From Alphaproteobacteria bacterium PA2 (GTDB lineage Bacteria; Pseudomonadota; Alphaproteobacteria; Caulobacterales; Caulobacteraceae), in NCBI GenBank assembly GCA_002256425.1, contig NKIZ01000001.1, positions 3,383,001-3,447,000 on the forward strand: a DNA stretch of 64,000 nt. The letters run 5' to 3'. Below, piece after piece: positions 24,580 through 34,839 of the stretch. Under the pieces are notes generated by a model. The model had not been told where the DNA came from and searched no databases. It was given only the letters and a program-made list of their open reading frames with translations. A program made the position numbers and the translations under genes. Each line of letters starts with the position of its first letter. Position 1 is the first letter of the stretch.

Positions 24580-26057
24580 GACGGCGCCTTCGCCCGCCGC
24601 CTCCTGGGCTTGTCCAGGGGCGGCGCGAAGCCGGGCAGGCGCAGTTCGAAGCTCGTCCCCTCGGGGCCAGTCGATGCCAGGATGAGGTCACCGCCATGAC
24701 CCTGGGCAAGCTCCCGGGCGATGGCGAGGCCCAGTCCCGCGCCCCCGGGTCGGCTGGACCCGGAAAAGGGCTGGAACAGCCGCTCCTGGGCGCGCTCCGG
24801 TATGCCGGGGCCATTGTCGCTGATGGTCAGTATGGCCTGGGCAGGCTCCTGGATGAAGACGACCCTCACCACACCGCCCGCAGCCGGCGCATGCTGTTCC
24901 AGGGCCTGACGTGCGTTGCGCATCAGGTTTGACAGTATGCGGTGCAGCTGGTCGGGGTCGGCCATGACCTGGGCGAGGGTATCCACCTCGGTGATCAGAC
25001 GCACAGACCCGCCAAGCCGCGCCTCTTCGGCCGCCGCCTCCAGGGCGGGCAGGAGCGGGGCAGGACGGGCGTCAGGCGCGGCCTCCTGGGTCTTGCCATA
25101 GGTCAGGACGTCCGAGGCCAGCTTGACCGCGCGGTTCAGCGCCCGCTCCAGCCGGGGCACGGCCTGGGCGACGGTCGGATCGCGGACCGACGCCAGGCGC
25201 TCGGAGGCCAGCTGGGCGCTGGTCAGCATGTTGCGCAGGTCGTGATTGATCTTGGCCACCGCCTCGCCCAGGGCCGCAAGACGGGCGCGGGAGCTGAGGG
25301 CCGTGCGCAGGTCGGCCTGCATGAGGTCCAGCTCCACCTCGGCCCGACCGACCTCATCGCGACGGCCGGAGGGCTCGATGTGGGCGGCGGGATCGTCCGG
25401 ATCGGCCCTGAACCGCTCCATGGCTATGGTGATGCGCTGCATGGGCCGGACAAGGAAATAGTTCAGCGACAGGAAGACCAGCAGGCCGGCGAGACCCGCG
25501 ACCGTCGCCGTGGTCAGGACCAGACTCCAGAGATTGCGCGACAGTTCCTTGCGCAACTCGGCGTCCGGAGCGACCACCTCGATGAATTCCGCCTCACGGA
25601 AACGGGGCTCGGCGATCACTCGGACAGCCCGGCCCGGTCCGCCGGTGAGGGTCTGGAAAGGCGCCATCAGCCACGACAGGGTCGCCTGATGGCGCAGGTC
25701 GACCAGATAGGGCGCCTCGGCCCGCTTGGGACCCTGCAGGACCAGGCGACGCATGCCGTCAGACTGGATGGCGACCGTCTCGACCCCGGCGCCCACCAGC
25801 AGCTGGGTGGAGAGTTGTTCGGTGACCACCCGGTCGGGCGCCACTTCCGTGGCCAGGGAGGCCAGTTCCGCCGCCCGGACCCGGTCCAGGAGCCACTGCT
25901 CCTCCCGCGCCGCCAGGGCCGGGGGCAGGATCATGGCCCCCGCCAGGAGGATGAAGAGAGCCGTGAGGATCAGCAGGCGTGCGGACAGACCGCCGGGCCA
26001 GAAGAATCGGCGTCCGGACGTCCACTGCGTCACCGCAGACTTGGGGGCGTCAGCCAT
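24576..26057 (-). CDS. Membrane sensor histidine kinase
   Basis: 493 residues. The first hydrophobic segment (LLILTALFILLAGAMILPPAL, about 27-47) and a second (LVLTTATVAGLAGLLVFLSLNYFLV, about 175-200) bracket a periplasmic sensor of about 125 residues. A HAMP domain follows, then the dimerisation helix with phosphoacceptor His272 in INHDLRNML. An HATPase domain has NLMRNARQAL (N box), DNGPGIP (G1) and GGAGLGLAIA (G2). No response regulator gene is adjacent. It follows pyrD in the same direction after about 65 bases. Confidence 0.93.
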   Translation of the reverse strand: MADAPKSAVTQWTSGRRFFWPGGLSARLLILTALFILLAGAMILPPALAAREEQWLLDRVRAAELASLATEVAPDRVVTEQLSTQLLVGAGVETVAIQSDGMRRLVLQGPKRAEAPYLVDLRHQATLSWLMAPFQTLTGGPGRAVRVIAEPRFREAEFIEVVAPDAELRKELSRNLWSLVLTTATVAGLAGLLVFLSLNYFLVRPMQRITIAMERFRADPDDPAAHIEPSGRRDEVGRAEVELDLMQADLRTALSSRARLAALGEAVAKINHDLRNMLTSAQLASERLASVRDPTVAQAVPRLERALNRAVKLASDVLTYGKTQEAAPDARPAPLLPALEAAAEEARLGGSVRLITEVDTLAQVMADPDQLHRILSNLMRNARQALEQHAPAAGGVVRVVFIQEPAQAILTISDNGPGIPERAQERLFQPFSGSSRPGGAGLGLAIARELAQGHGGDLILASTGPEGTSFELRLPGFAPPLDKPRRRRAKAPS

Positions 26058-26122
26058 GACAATTCCCGTAAGCCATCAAGGGCCTATGGGCAATGACGGG
26101 GGCTGGCAGGTCTCTCATCAGG

Positions 26123-27166
26123 CTACTGGGCGCCAACAGCCTGGGCGACACCGGTGAAACCGTCAGCCTTCAACCGCGCCGCCAGATCCCTGGCGATGGT
26201 GGTCACCAGGCCTGGTCCCTTGAAGACCATGGCGGAATAGAGCTGGACCGCGCTGGCCCCTGCGCGGATCCGGGCATAGGCCTCGGCCCCTGAGCCGATG
26301 CCGCCAACCCCGATCAGGACCAGGCGCCCGGCCGCCGCCGCATGGAATTCCTTCAGCTTGCTCTGGGCCAGGTCCGTCAGGGGCGCGCCGGACAGGCCGC
26401 CGCTCTCGCTGGCGAAGGCCGAGCGCAGGGCTGGCCGCGACAGGGTGGTGTTGGAGACGATCAGGCCTGCAAGGCCCTGGGCGACAGAGGTCTCGACAAT
26501 GGCTTCGATCTCATCGGCCTCGAGATCAGGCGCCACCTTGAGAAAGACGGGCGCCTTGCCTTCGGCCGGGAGGCTGTCGCGTTTTTCGGCCAGGCGGCCC
26601 AGCAGGTCCTCAAGGGCGGCGCGGGTCTGCAGCCCCCGCAGGCCCGGCGTATTGGGCGAGGAGATATTGACGGTGAAATAGTCCGCCATGCCCCACAGGC
26701 GCTCGAGGCCCGTCACATAGTCGGCGATGCGGTCTTCAGCTTCCTTGTTGGCCCCGATATTGGCGCCGACCACGCCAGCTCCGCGGCGGGCCAGCCGGGC
26801 GGCGAAGGCTTCAAGGCCCTCATTGTTGAAGCCCATCCGGTTGATCACCGCCTGATCCGGGGTCAGGCGGAAGAGCCTGGGCCTTGGATTGCCCGCCTGG
26901 GGCAGGGGCGTGACCGTGCCGCACTCAACGAAGCCGAAGCCTGAGGCGAGCATGGGGCCGAAGACCTCGGCGTTCTTGTCAAAGCCGGGCGCCAGACCGA
27001 TGCAGTTGGGCAGGCTGATCCCGGCGATCTCGGTGGCGAGCATGGGGTGATGCGCCGGGGCGCGAGGACCCAGGCCCAGGGAAAGGCCCGCAATGGTGGC
27101 GCGGTGGGCGTCTTCCGGGTCCAGCAGGTGCAGGCCCCGGGCGATCAGATCGTGGGCCAGGGTCAT
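26123..27166 (-). CDS. pyrD: Dihydroorotate dehydrogenase (quinone)
   Basis: 347 residues from ATG at 27166, overlapping the DUF952 stop (ATGA). Class 2 features: an N-terminal helical membrane-binding part, LPNCIGLAPGFDKNAEV, FVECGTVTPLPQAGNPRPRLFRL, the active-site stretch VNISSPNTPGLRGLQ with Ser as the base, and FMN-phosphate-binding VGGIGSG. It oxidises dihydroorotate to orotate in pyrimidine synthesis and passes electrons to quinone at the inner membrane. Confidence 0.96.
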   Translation of the reverse strand: MTLAHDLIARGLHLLDPEDAHRATIAGLSLGLGPRAPAHHPMLATEIAGISLPNCIGLAPGFDKNAEVFGPMLASGFGFVECGTVTPLPQAGNPRPRLFRLTPDQAVINRMGFNNEGLEAFAARLARRGAGVVGANIGANKEAEDRIADYVTGLERLWGMADYFTVNISSPNTPGLRGLQTRAALEDLLGRLAEKRDSLPAEGKAPVFLKVAPDLEADEIEAIVETSVAQGLAGLIVSNTTLSRPALRSAFASESGGLSGAPLTDLAQSKLKEFHAAAAGRLVLIGVGGIGSGAEAYARIRAGASAVQLYSAMVFKGPGLVTTIARDLAARLKADGFTGVAQAVGAQ

Positions 27167-27504
27167 GTGAGATCTCCCAGTTGCGGAACCCCATCCTCGC
27201 CCAGGGGCGCATCCCGCGCCTCCAGCACACGGCCACAGTCGAGGGCGCCGTAGAGGTGGGGAAAGAGGTCTCCGCCCCGGGACGGCTCCCACTTCAGGTC
27301 CGGGCCAAGGTCGTCCGCCTCCACGACCAGTACGGCGAGATCAGGCTTGCCCGCGAAATAACGGCGGGCGGTTTCAAGGGCCTGGGTCCCGGTGGAGAAG
27401 TGGATATAGCCGTCGGCGTGGTCGATGGCCGAGCCTTCGAACCGGCCCCTGGCCTGGGCCTCCATCCATTCGGTGCGGGGCAGGATCTTGTAGATCAGGG
27501 CCAT
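27163..27504 (-). CDS. DUF952 family protein
   Basis: 113 residues with the DUF952 pattern: IYKILPRTEWMEAQARGRFEGSAIDHADGYIHFST near the start, then a Glu-Pro and GGDLFPHLYGALD. The family is small, soluble and widespread, with no established function; the fold is thought to be related to ADP-ribosyltransferase-like proteins. It sits between the SixA-like phosphatase (two-base gap) and pyrD (four-base overlap), so it belongs to that operon. Confidence 0.87.
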   Translation of the reverse strand: MALIYKILPRTEWMEAQARGRFEGSAIDHADGYIHFSTGTQALETARRYFAGKPDLAVLVVEADDLGPDLKWEPSRGGDLFPHLYGALDCGRVLEARDAPLGEDGVPQLGDLT

Positions 27505-27506
27505 GG

Positions 27507-28004
27507 CTAGCGCCGGTCCCGGGGATAGAAGAGCCCGTCATAGGTCGGCTGGCCGTTATCATTGATCAGGAAGACCGCCGCCCCCGCGGTGGGCAGGCCG
27601 GTGCGGATCCGGCTGATGGCGGACGACGGCGCCCCACCTTCGATCAGCATGCGGGTCGCCAGGTCCTGCAGTCCCGGATTATGGCCGACAATCATCAGGG
27701 TCTGGCACTTTGCGCCGCGCAGGGTGATGACGCTGCGCAGGAAGCCGGGCTCTGCGAGATAGAGCTCCTTCTCGAACTGGGGCTGTAGCCCGGGAAAGCT
27801 CCGGGCGACCTCCTCCCAGGTCTCACGCACCCGCACGGCGGCGGAGGCCACGACCAGGTCGGGTATCAGGCCCATCTCGTTGAGGGTTTGACCGGCGCCT
27901 TCGGATTCCCGACGCCCCAGATGGGTGAGACGCCGGTCGAAGTCATCGCCGCTTTCTGCGTCCCGTTCCGCGTCGCCGTGACGCAAGAGGATCAGCCTGT
28001 TCAT
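27507..28004 (-). CDS. SixA-like histidine phosphatase
   Basis: 165 residues from ATG at 28004 ([13 protein letters not shown]). The RHG motif with the nucleophilic His is at residues 8-10, and the second catalytic His lies in [13 protein letters not shown]. The length and the motif [13 protein letters not shown] match the SixA branch, which dephosphorylates His residues of phosphotransfer proteins in E. coli. The target here is unknown. It is the first gene of the pyrD operon and is divergent from metX, with about 90 bases between starts. Confidence 0.9.
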   Translation of the reverse strand: MNRLILLRHGDAERDAESGDDFDRRLTHLGRRESEGAGQTLNEMGLIPDLVVASAAVRVRETWEEVARSFPGLQPQFEKELYLAEPGFLRSVITLRGAKCQTLMIVGHNPGLQDLATRMLIEGGAPSSAISRIRTGLPTAGAAVFLINDNGQPTYDGLFYPRDRR

Positions 28005-28096
28005 GCTCGCTCCGTAAGCCCGAACCCTACATAGCCGGGGTTGCCGCTGACGCGAAGCGGTTGACAGACAAAGTGCTTGGCGCTCCAAGCGGGGCG

Positions 28097-29254
28097 ATGC
28101 CCAAGTCCCTGCCCGCCATTACCGAAGTCGAGTCCCGAGGGGGAATCTGGCGCTTTCCGGCGGATCAGCCCCTGAAGCTGGATTCCGGCGCCGAATTCGC
28201 GCCCCTGGAAATGGCCTATCAGACCTATGGCGTGCTCAATGAGGACCGGTCCAACGCGGTCCTGGTGTGCCATGCCCTGACTGGCGACCAGCACCTGGCC
28301 TCGACTCACCCGGTGACCGGCAAGCCGGGCTGGTGGATGCGGGTGGTCGGCCCTGGCCTGCCCCTGGATCCCGAGCGGTACTTCATCATCTGCGCCAATG
28401 TGCTGGGGGGCTGCATGGGCTCATCCGGTCCGGCCTCGACCAATCCCGCGACCGGCGAGGTCTATGGCCTGTCCTTTCCGATGATCACCATTGGCGACAT
28501 GGCCCGGGCGCAGTCCATGCTGGTCAAGGCCCTGGGCATCGACACCCTGTTCGCCGTGGTCGGGGCCTCCATGGGCGGGATGCAGGTCCTGCAGTGGGCG
28601 GCGGACTTCCCGGACCGGATCTTCTCGGCCGTCTGCATCGGCGCAGCGCCCCGGCACTCAGCCCAGAACATCGCATTCCATGAGGTCGGCCGTCAGGCGA
28701 TCATGGCAGATCCGGACTGGCAGGGCGGCGCCTATGTGAAGGCCGGGGTCCGCCCGGAAAAGGGCCTGGCCGTGGCCCGCATGGCCGCCCACATCACCTA
28801 TCTGTCCGAAACCGCCCTCCAGCGGAAGTTTGGCCGGGAACTGCAGAGCGACGGTCTGAGCTGGGGCTTCAACGCCGACTTCCAGGTGGAAAGCTATCTG
28901 CGGCACCAGGGGGCCAGTTTCGTCGACCGCTTTGACGCCAACTCCTATCTCTACATCACCCGGGCCCTGGACTATTTCGACCTGGCCTCCGAGCACGAAG
29001 GCGTCCTGGCCAAGGCCTTCCAGAAGGCCCGGGACGTAAGGTTCTGCGTCCTGTCCTTCTCGTCGGACTGGCTCTACGCCACCTCCGAAAGCCGCGACAT
29101 TGTCCGGGCCCTGAACGCCGCCGGCTGCCGGGCCAGCTTTGCTGAAATCCAGACCGACAAGGGCCATGACGCCATCTTCCTGGAAGAGCCGGCCCTGGAC
29201 TCGGCCTTGCGCGGCTTCCTGGCTTCGGCTGCCGAGAAGCGGGGCCTGAAGTGA
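28097..29254 (+). CDS. metX: Homoserine O-acetyltransferase
   Basis: 385 residues from ATG at 28097 ([10 protein letters not shown]); a TTG at 28061 would add 12 unconserved residues. The alpha/beta-hydrolase fold shows [11 protein letters not shown], nucleophile Ser158 in GASMGGMQ, Asp in SSDWLY and His in KGHDAIFLE. It makes O-acetylhomoserine from homoserine in methionine synthesis. It is followed by metW with a four-base GTGA overlap, the standard proteobacterial pair. A hairpin (28075-28090) lies just upstream of the start. No SAM-II riboswitch pattern was recognised. Confidence 0.96.
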   Translation: MPKSLPAITEVESRGGIWRFPADQPLKLDSGAEFAPLEMAYQTYGVLNEDRSNAVLVCHALTGDQHLASTHPVTGKPGWWMRVVGPGLPLDPERYFIICANVLGGCMGSSGPASTNPATGEVYGLSFPMITIGDMARAQSMLVKALGIDTLFAVVGASMGGMQVLQWAADFPDRIFSAVCIGAAPRHSAQNIAFHEVGRQAIMADPDWQGGAYVKAGVRPEKGLAVARMAAHITYLSETALQRKFGRELQSDGLSWGFNADFQVESYLRHQGASFVDRFDANSYLYITRALDYFDLASEHEGVLAKAFQKARDVRFCVLSFSSDWLYATSESRDIVRALNAAGCRASFAEIQTDKGHDAIFLEEPALDSALRGFLASAAEKRGLK

Positions 29255-29868
29255 GCCAGGTGCGCGAAGACTTCCGGGAGATCATCCGGCTTGTGGCGCC
29301 CGGCAGCCGCGTCCTCGATGTGGGCTGCGGCGAGGGCGAACTGCTGGAAATGTTGACCCGGGAAAAGCAGATCGACGGACAGGGTCTGGAAATCTCCAGC
29401 GAGGGGGTTTCAGCCTGTCTCGCCCGGGGACTGGCTGTGGTGCAGGGGGACGGCGACCGCGACTTGGACCATTTCCCCTCCAAGGCCTTTGACTACGCCA
29501 TCCTCTCCAAGACCCTGCAGCAGATGCGCGACCCGCGCCACGTACTGTCGGAACTCCTCAGGATCGCTGACGAAGCGGTGGTTTCGGTGCCGAACTTCGG
29601 CCACTGGCGGGTGCGGTGGGCCCTGCTGGCCCGGGGGCGCATGCCCGAGACCTCCGCCCTGCCGGACCCCTGGTGGGCGACAGCGAATATCCACCTGTGC
29701 ACCCTGCATGACTTCATCGCCCTGTGCGATGACCTGGACATCCGCATCGAAGCCTGCGCCGCCCTGTCCGAAGGTCAGCCCGCCCGGCCGATCAATCCCA
29801 AGCGGGCCATTGAAAACTGGCGGGCCGAGACAGCGCTCTTCCTGCTCAGCCGTCGCTCGCCCAGATAG
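29251..29868 (+). CDS. metW: MetW methyltransferase-fold partner of MetX
   Basis: 205 residues from GTG overlapping the metX stop. SAM-binding motif I is [15 protein letters not shown] (about residues 18-32). The MetW-specific stretches [11 protein letters not shown] and [12 protein letters not shown] are present. MetW associates with MetX and is needed for full homoserine acetylation in several proteobacteria, although its own catalysis is unclear. The stop lies next to the convergent P-II gene, one base away. Confidence 0.95.
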   Translation: MSQVREDFREIIRLVAPGSRVLDVGCGEGELLEMLTREKQIDGQGLEISSEGVSACLARGLAVVQGDGDRDLDHFPSKAFDYAILSKTLQQMRDPRHVLSELLRIADEAVVSVPNFGHWRVRWALLARGRMPETSALPDPWWATANIHLCTLHDFIALCDDLDIRIEACAALSEGQPARPINPKRAIENWRAETALFLLSRRSPR

Positions 29869-29869
29869 G

Positions 29870-30214
29870 CTAGCCGGCGATGGCGGCGGCGTCGGTGTCG
29901 CCGGTGCGGATGCGCAGGGCCTTTTCCAGATCCAGGACGAAGACCTTGCCGTCGCCGATCTTGCCGGTATTGGCGGTCCGGGCCACAGCCTCGACAACGG
30001 CGTCGGCGATATCGGTGGGGACGGCGATCTCCAGCTTCACCTTGGGCAGGAGTTTCACTTCGTACTCTGCGCCGCGATAGACCTCGGTCTTGCCCCGTTG
30101 CCGGCCATAGCCGCGAACCTCGGTGACAGTCAGGCCAGAGGCTCCAGCCTCGGTGACCGCTTCCAGCACGGCGTCGAGGCGGCTGGGCTTTATGACCGCA
30201 ATGATCATCTTCAT
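29870..30214 (-). CDS. P-II nitrogen regulatory protein (GlnB/GlnK family)
   Basis: 114 residues from ATG at 30214 (MKMIIAVIKPSRLD) with GGAG ahead. The T-loop has Tyr51 in YRGAEYEV, the uridylylation site. The B-loop TGKIGDGKVFV and C-terminal RIRTGDTDAAAI complete the family signature. P-II proteins sense 2-oxoglutarate, ATP/ADP and glutamine state and control glutamine synthetase, NtrB or AmtB. Neither glnA nor amtB is adjacent, so which paralogue it is cannot be decided from the window. Confidence 0.95.
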   Translation of the reverse strand: MKMIIAVIKPSRLDAVLEAVTEAGASGLTVTEVRGYGRQRGKTEVYRGAEYEVKLLPKVKLEIAVPTDIADAVVEAVARTANTGKIGDGKVFVLDLEKALRIRTGDTDAAAIAG

Positions 30215-30313
30215 GGGAGGTCTCCGCTTTAGGGATGAAGGAAGGCTAGGGCGATCCGAACCGGACTCCAAGTGTGTCTATGCTGATCAATCCCGACCAT
30301 CCTTGATTTAGGC

Positions 30314-31072
30314 CTAAAGGTCGTCATTCGACCGGCCCAGGGACACTGGCGCCCGCCCGACGGGCGCCGGGCTGAGGACGGGGCGGGACAGGGGCGCACG
30401 AACACGCTGGCCGCGGGGCTTGACGGCGAAGGTCTGCTTCACCGCTTCCATCAGGACCAGACCCGAAAAGCTGGGCCAGACCCGCGAGCCGGCCTGCTCA
30501 AAGCCCTCGGCCCAGCCGACCATCCATTCAATGGGCGGCGCATAGAGGGCGCGGGTCCAGCCCGACGGCTCAAGTTCTGCGTCCCTCAGCAGGTCCGCCA
30601 GCTGATGACGGCTGAAGGGGCGGCCATGGCCAAAGGGCGTGGACTCTGAATTGGCCCAGGGACCGTTCCGGGCGGCGACCACAACGACCACGCGGCCGGA
30701 AGGCGCCATGACACGCCAGACCTCCCGCAGCATGGCCAGGGGATCGGGGCTTTCCTCAAGGGCGTGGACCAGCAGAATCCGGTCAAACATCGCATTTCGG
30801 AATGGCAGGCTGTCCTCACCTGTCAGGGCCGCCAGATTTGGCGCGCGTCCAGGCCAGACCTCCACCCCCTGCTGGGCGGGCATGGCGGCGATCACCCGAC
30901 GGGCGCTGTCCTTGAGGGGGCCCAGAAACGGGGTGGCGTAGCCGACTCCAAGGACGTCGAGGCCCCGGGCGCCATCCCAGATTTCCGCAACCTTGCGCGC
31001 CGTCATTTCCCGGGCGATCCGGCCCAGGCGTGAGGCGTAGAACTGGCGGAGCTCAAGGACATCGCGACGCAT
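30314..31072 (-). CDS. Class I SAM-dependent methyltransferase
   Basis: 252 residues. Motif I is degenerate (LDVLGVGYATPFLGPL, about 39-54). Later motifs are clearer: SLPFRNAMFDRILLVHALEESPDPLAMLREVWRVMAPSGRVVVVV resembles methyltransferase_11 enzymes. A basic proline-rich tail follows (about 205-252). The substrate is unknown. It is divergent from gloB, and the same methyltransferase-gloB neighbourhood recurs in alphaproteobacteria from memory, so a functional link is possible but unproven. Confidence 0.82.
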   Translation of the reverse strand: MRRDVLELRQFYASRLGRIAREMTARKVAEIWDGARGLDVLGVGYATPFLGPLKDSARRVIAAMPAQQGVEVWPGRAPNLAALTGEDSLPFRNAMFDRILLVHALEESPDPLAMLREVWRVMAPSGRVVVVVAARNGPWANSESTPFGHGRPFSRHQLADLLRDAELEPSGWTRALYAPPIEWMVGWAEGFEQAGSRVWPSFSGLVLMEAVKQTFAVKPRGQRVRAPLSRPVLSPAPVGRAPVSLGRSNDDL

Positions 31073-31147
31073 GCCGTAGAGTTAGGCCTAGTCGAGGCCG
31101 TTCGCGAGCCTTACCTAGGAGATTAATTGCAATCCGCCGAGGCGACC

Positions 31148-31894
31148 ATGTCGATCACTGTCTACCAGTTCCCCTGCCTGTCCGACAATTACGGCTATCT
31201 GGTCCGCGACGACGCCACAGGCCTGGCCGCCTGCATCGATACGCCGGACGCCAAGGTCATACTGGGGGAACTGGACAAGCTGGGCTGGAAACTGGCCCTG
31301 ATCCTCAACACCCACTGGCACGCCGACCACGCGGGCGGAAACGAAGAGATCAAGGCGGCTACGGGCTGTGAAGTGGTCGGCCCGGCCGAGGTGGAGCGCC
31401 TGTCGCCGGTCGACCGCAAGGTCAGCGGCGGAGATACGGTCACACTCGGTGAAACCACCTTCCAGGTCATCGAATCCGGTGGCCACACCCTGCAGCACGT
31501 GGCCTTTTATTCTGCCCCTGACCACACGGCCTTTGTGGGAGACACCCTGTTCGCCCTGGGCTGCGGCCGGATGTTCGAAGGAACGGCGCCCCAGTTCTGG
31601 GACAGCCTCCAGCGCCTGGCCGCCCTGCCCGATGACACCAGGGTCTACTGCGCCCACGAGTATACGGCGTCCAACGCCCGCTTCGCCCTGTCAGTGGATC
31701 CGGATCCGGCCGTGAAAGCCCGGACGGACGAGATCTTCGACAAACGGAGCCGGGACGAATGGACTGTCCCCAGCACCATCGGGATCGAAAAGGCCACCAA
31801 TCCCTTCCTGCGGGCGCCGGTCCTGCGTCCCGGGCTTGCACCGCACGAGGCCTTTGCGGCCATCCGGACGGCGAAGGACAACTTCAAGGGCTGA
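31148..31894 (+). CDS. gloB: Hydroxyacylglutathione hydrolase (glyoxalase II)
   Basis: 248 residues from ATG at 31148 (MSITVYQFPCLSDNYGYLV); a TTG seven codons earlier is less likely. The metallo-beta-lactamase zinc motif is THWHADHAGG, with further ligands in ESGGHTLQHV and VGDTLFALGCGRMFEG. It hydrolyses S-lactoylglutathione to lactate and glutathione in methylglyoxal removal. Length and C-terminal region (AATNPFLR-type ATNPFLRAP) fit GloB rather than a generic hydrolase. Confidence 0.95.
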   Translation: MSITVYQFPCLSDNYGYLVRDDATGLAACIDTPDAKVILGELDKLGWKLALILNTHWHADHAGGNEEIKAATGCEVVGPAEVERLSPVDRKVSGGDTVTLGETTFQVIESGGHTLQHVAFYSAPDHTAFVGDTLFALGCGRMFEGTAPQFWDSLQRLAALPDDTRVYCAHEYTASNARFALSVDPDPAVKARTDEIFDKRSRDEWTVPSTIGIEKATNPFLRAPVLRPGLAPHEAFAAIRTAKDNFKG

Positions 31895-31903
31895 ACCCCT
31901 GGA

Positions 31904-32671
31904 TCAGTGACCCTCTGCGGTCGCAATGATCCTGTCGGAGGATGGCCGGCCAGCCAGGCCGTCCCGGGGTGACACTGTAATCTGGACAACGCCGCGGCTG
32001 ATCTGCGCCTGGGCCTTACGGCCCTCCACAAGGCGGACCTTGCCGATTTTCGAAAGGACCACCTTGGCGTCCGGGCGCTTGGAGATCCGGATAATGGCCT
32101 CGGCGGCGATCATGGCTGCGTCGGCGGTCAGGGCTGAAGAGCCAGGCGAGGCGTCGGCTTCAAAGGGAATCAGACGGCGGGCCGCCCGGGTCGCCCGGGC
32201 GCTGGCCTGGGCCAGGCGTTCAAGCAGTTGCTGAGGGCCCAGCTGGGCCAGGCGCAGGGTCTGCCCTGCCCCAGCCGCGGCGGCGGCGGTGCCGCCAGGC
32301 CTGTCATTGGTGAACAGGGTCAGGCCGCCGAGACGGGTCGCCCGAAGGACCGGTTCGCCCAGATCATTCATGTAGAGGACATCGCCGCGAGGGGCGAGCT
32401 GGGGACGCAGGACCCAGACCTCCGGATTGTCGTCGAACTTCAGGAGCGGGCGCGGCTGGCTGCGATCCAGGACAAAGACGTCGCCCTCCTGGCTGACATA
32501 GCGCGCCACAGGCTGGGCCGCCCGGGGATCCGCGGCTGAAGGCCTGGCGCCGAACAGGCTTTCGCGCAGGGCGCCGGGCTCCAGGGCGTTGGCTGACGAC
32601 CCAAGGCACACGGCGGTGAGGGCGGCGAGCGCCGCCATCCGTCGGGCCGGATATGTCGAGGGGACAGACAT
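31904..32671 (-). CDS. DUF4908-like exported protein
   Basis: 255 residues from ATG at 32671 (MSVPSTYPARR); upstream codons in this frame are a shadow of phaB. The signal peptide is RMAALAALTAVCLGSSANA. The mature part has ARYVSQEGDVFVLDRSQPRPLLKFDD and RGDVLYMNDLGEPVLRATRLGGLTLFT, a pattern I recall from Caulobacterales DUF4908 proteins. An Ala-rich middle follows and an Arg-rich region ends it. No enzyme motif is visible. It converges with gloB nine bases away. The role is unknown, probably in the envelope. Confidence 0.72.
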   Translation of the reverse strand: MSVPSTYPARRMAALAALTAVCLGSSANALEPGALRESLFGARPSAADPRAAQPVARYVSQEGDVFVLDRSQPRPLLKFDDNPEVWVLRPQLAPRGDVLYMNDLGEPVLRATRLGGLTLFTNDRPGGTAAAAAGAGQTLRLAQLGPQQLLERLAQASARATRAARRLIPFEADASPGSSALTADAAMIAAEAIIRISKRPDAKVVLSKIGKVRLVEGRKAQAQISRGVVQITVSPRDGLAGRPSSDRIIATAEGH

Positions 32672-32727
32672 CAGGGGACGGCGTCTAGTCTTTGACTTGG
32701 GCGGTTTTTGGACCCCGGTCAAAGAAT

Positions 32728-33453
32728 CTAGCCCGCCATGTATTGCCCGCCGTTCAGGGACAGGGTGGACCCCGTGACATAGCCTGCGTGCTCGCCGGCC
32801 AGGAAGGCCACCATGTCGGCGATCTCGTCGCCGCGCCCCAGACGCCCGACCGGGATCTGGCCAATAATGGCGGCCAGAACGTTCTCCGGCACGGCCTGAA
32901 CCATTTCGGTGTCGATATAGCCGGGGCAGATGCAGTTCACGGTCACGCCCTTGCGGGCGTTCTCCAGGGCCAGGGCCTTGGTGAAGCCGATCACGCCGGC
33001 CTTGGCGGCCGAATAATTGGTCTGACCCATCTGGCCCTTCTGGCCGTTGATGGACGAGATGTTGATGATCCGGCCCCACTCACGCTCACGCATGCCTTCA
33101 ATGACGTGACGGGTCATGTTGAAGACCGAGTCCATATTGACCCGGATCACTTCGGACCATTGCTCGGGGCGCATCTTGTGGAAGACGCCGTCCCGGGTAA
33201 TGCCGGCATTGTTCACCAGCACATCCACCGGACCCAGTTCCGCCGTCACCGCCTCGATGGCGCGGGCGCAGTCGTCGAAATTACCGACATTGCCCTTGAC
33301 CACCATGACGCCAAGTTCCTTTGCACAGGCGGCGGCGGCCTCCTCATTGCCGGAATAGCCGGCCGCAACCGCCATGCCATCGGCCTTGAGACGCTCGCAG
33401 ATCGCCCGGCCAATGCCACGCGTTCCGCCGGTAACAAACGCAACCCTGCCCAT
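32728..33453 (-). CDS. phaB: Acetoacetyl-CoA reductase
   Basis: 241 residues of the SDR family: the NADP-binding TGGTRGIGRAIC near the N-terminus, NNAGITRDG, and the catalytic Ser-x12-Tyr-x3-Lys in ISSINGQKGQMGQTNYSAAKAG. KMRPEQWSEVIRVNMDSVFNMTR and the C-terminal SLNGGQYM are typical of PhaB. It reduces acetoacetyl-CoA to (R)-3-hydroxybutyryl-CoA for PHB synthesis. It lies about 40 bases after phaA in one operon, which separates it from the fatty-acid paralogue FabG. Confidence 0.94.
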   Translation of the reverse strand: MGRVAFVTGGTRGIGRAICERLKADGMAVAAGYSGNEEAAAACAKELGVMVVKGNVGNFDDCARAIEAVTAELGPVDVLVNNAGITRDGVFHKMRPEQWSEVIRVNMDSVFNMTRHVIEGMREREWGRIINISSINGQKGQMGQTNYSAAKAGVIGFTKALALENARKGVTVNCICPGYIDTEMVQAVPENVLAAIIGQIPVGRLGRGDEIADMVAFLAGEHAGYVTGSTLSLNGGQYMAG

Positions 33454-33495
33454 GTCGTCGCTCCCAATCTGTCTGTTGTTGTCGCCGAGACGGCC

Positions 33496-34671
<1,176 letters not shown>

Positions 34672-34839
34672 GAGGAGATCCTTTTTGCGGTTCCCCCTAT
34701 CTATTTAGAACCCCCGGGGAATGGGCAAGTGCGGGAATCCGACTTCTTGTTTTTCCCGCACTTTGCGAACGCGCTCGCATCCGCGATACTGCAGTGCAAG
34801 AATGGTCCCGATCGGGATGGAATCTCAAGAGGAGCAGCC
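34672..34839. promoter_or_regulatory. Divergent control region of phaAB and phaR
   Basis: 168 bases between divergent starts. It contains GC-framed elements TTGCGAACGCGCTCGCA (imperfect inverted repeat) and CTGCAGTGCAAG. PhaR repressors bind TGC-rich sites such as CTGC-N-GCAG from family knowledge, so CTGCAGTGCA is a candidate operator. GAGGAGC before phaR is its RBS. Binding is inferred. Confidence 0.4.

Noticed and set aside
28005-28096. SAM-II riboswitch upstream of metX
   Set aside because: Looked for because alphaproteobacterial metX genes often have one, but the conserved core pattern is absent in this short gap.
32672-33079. N-terminal extension of the DUF4908-like gene
   Set aside because: It is a +1 shadow of phaB on the same strand. 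The signal peptide begins at 32671.
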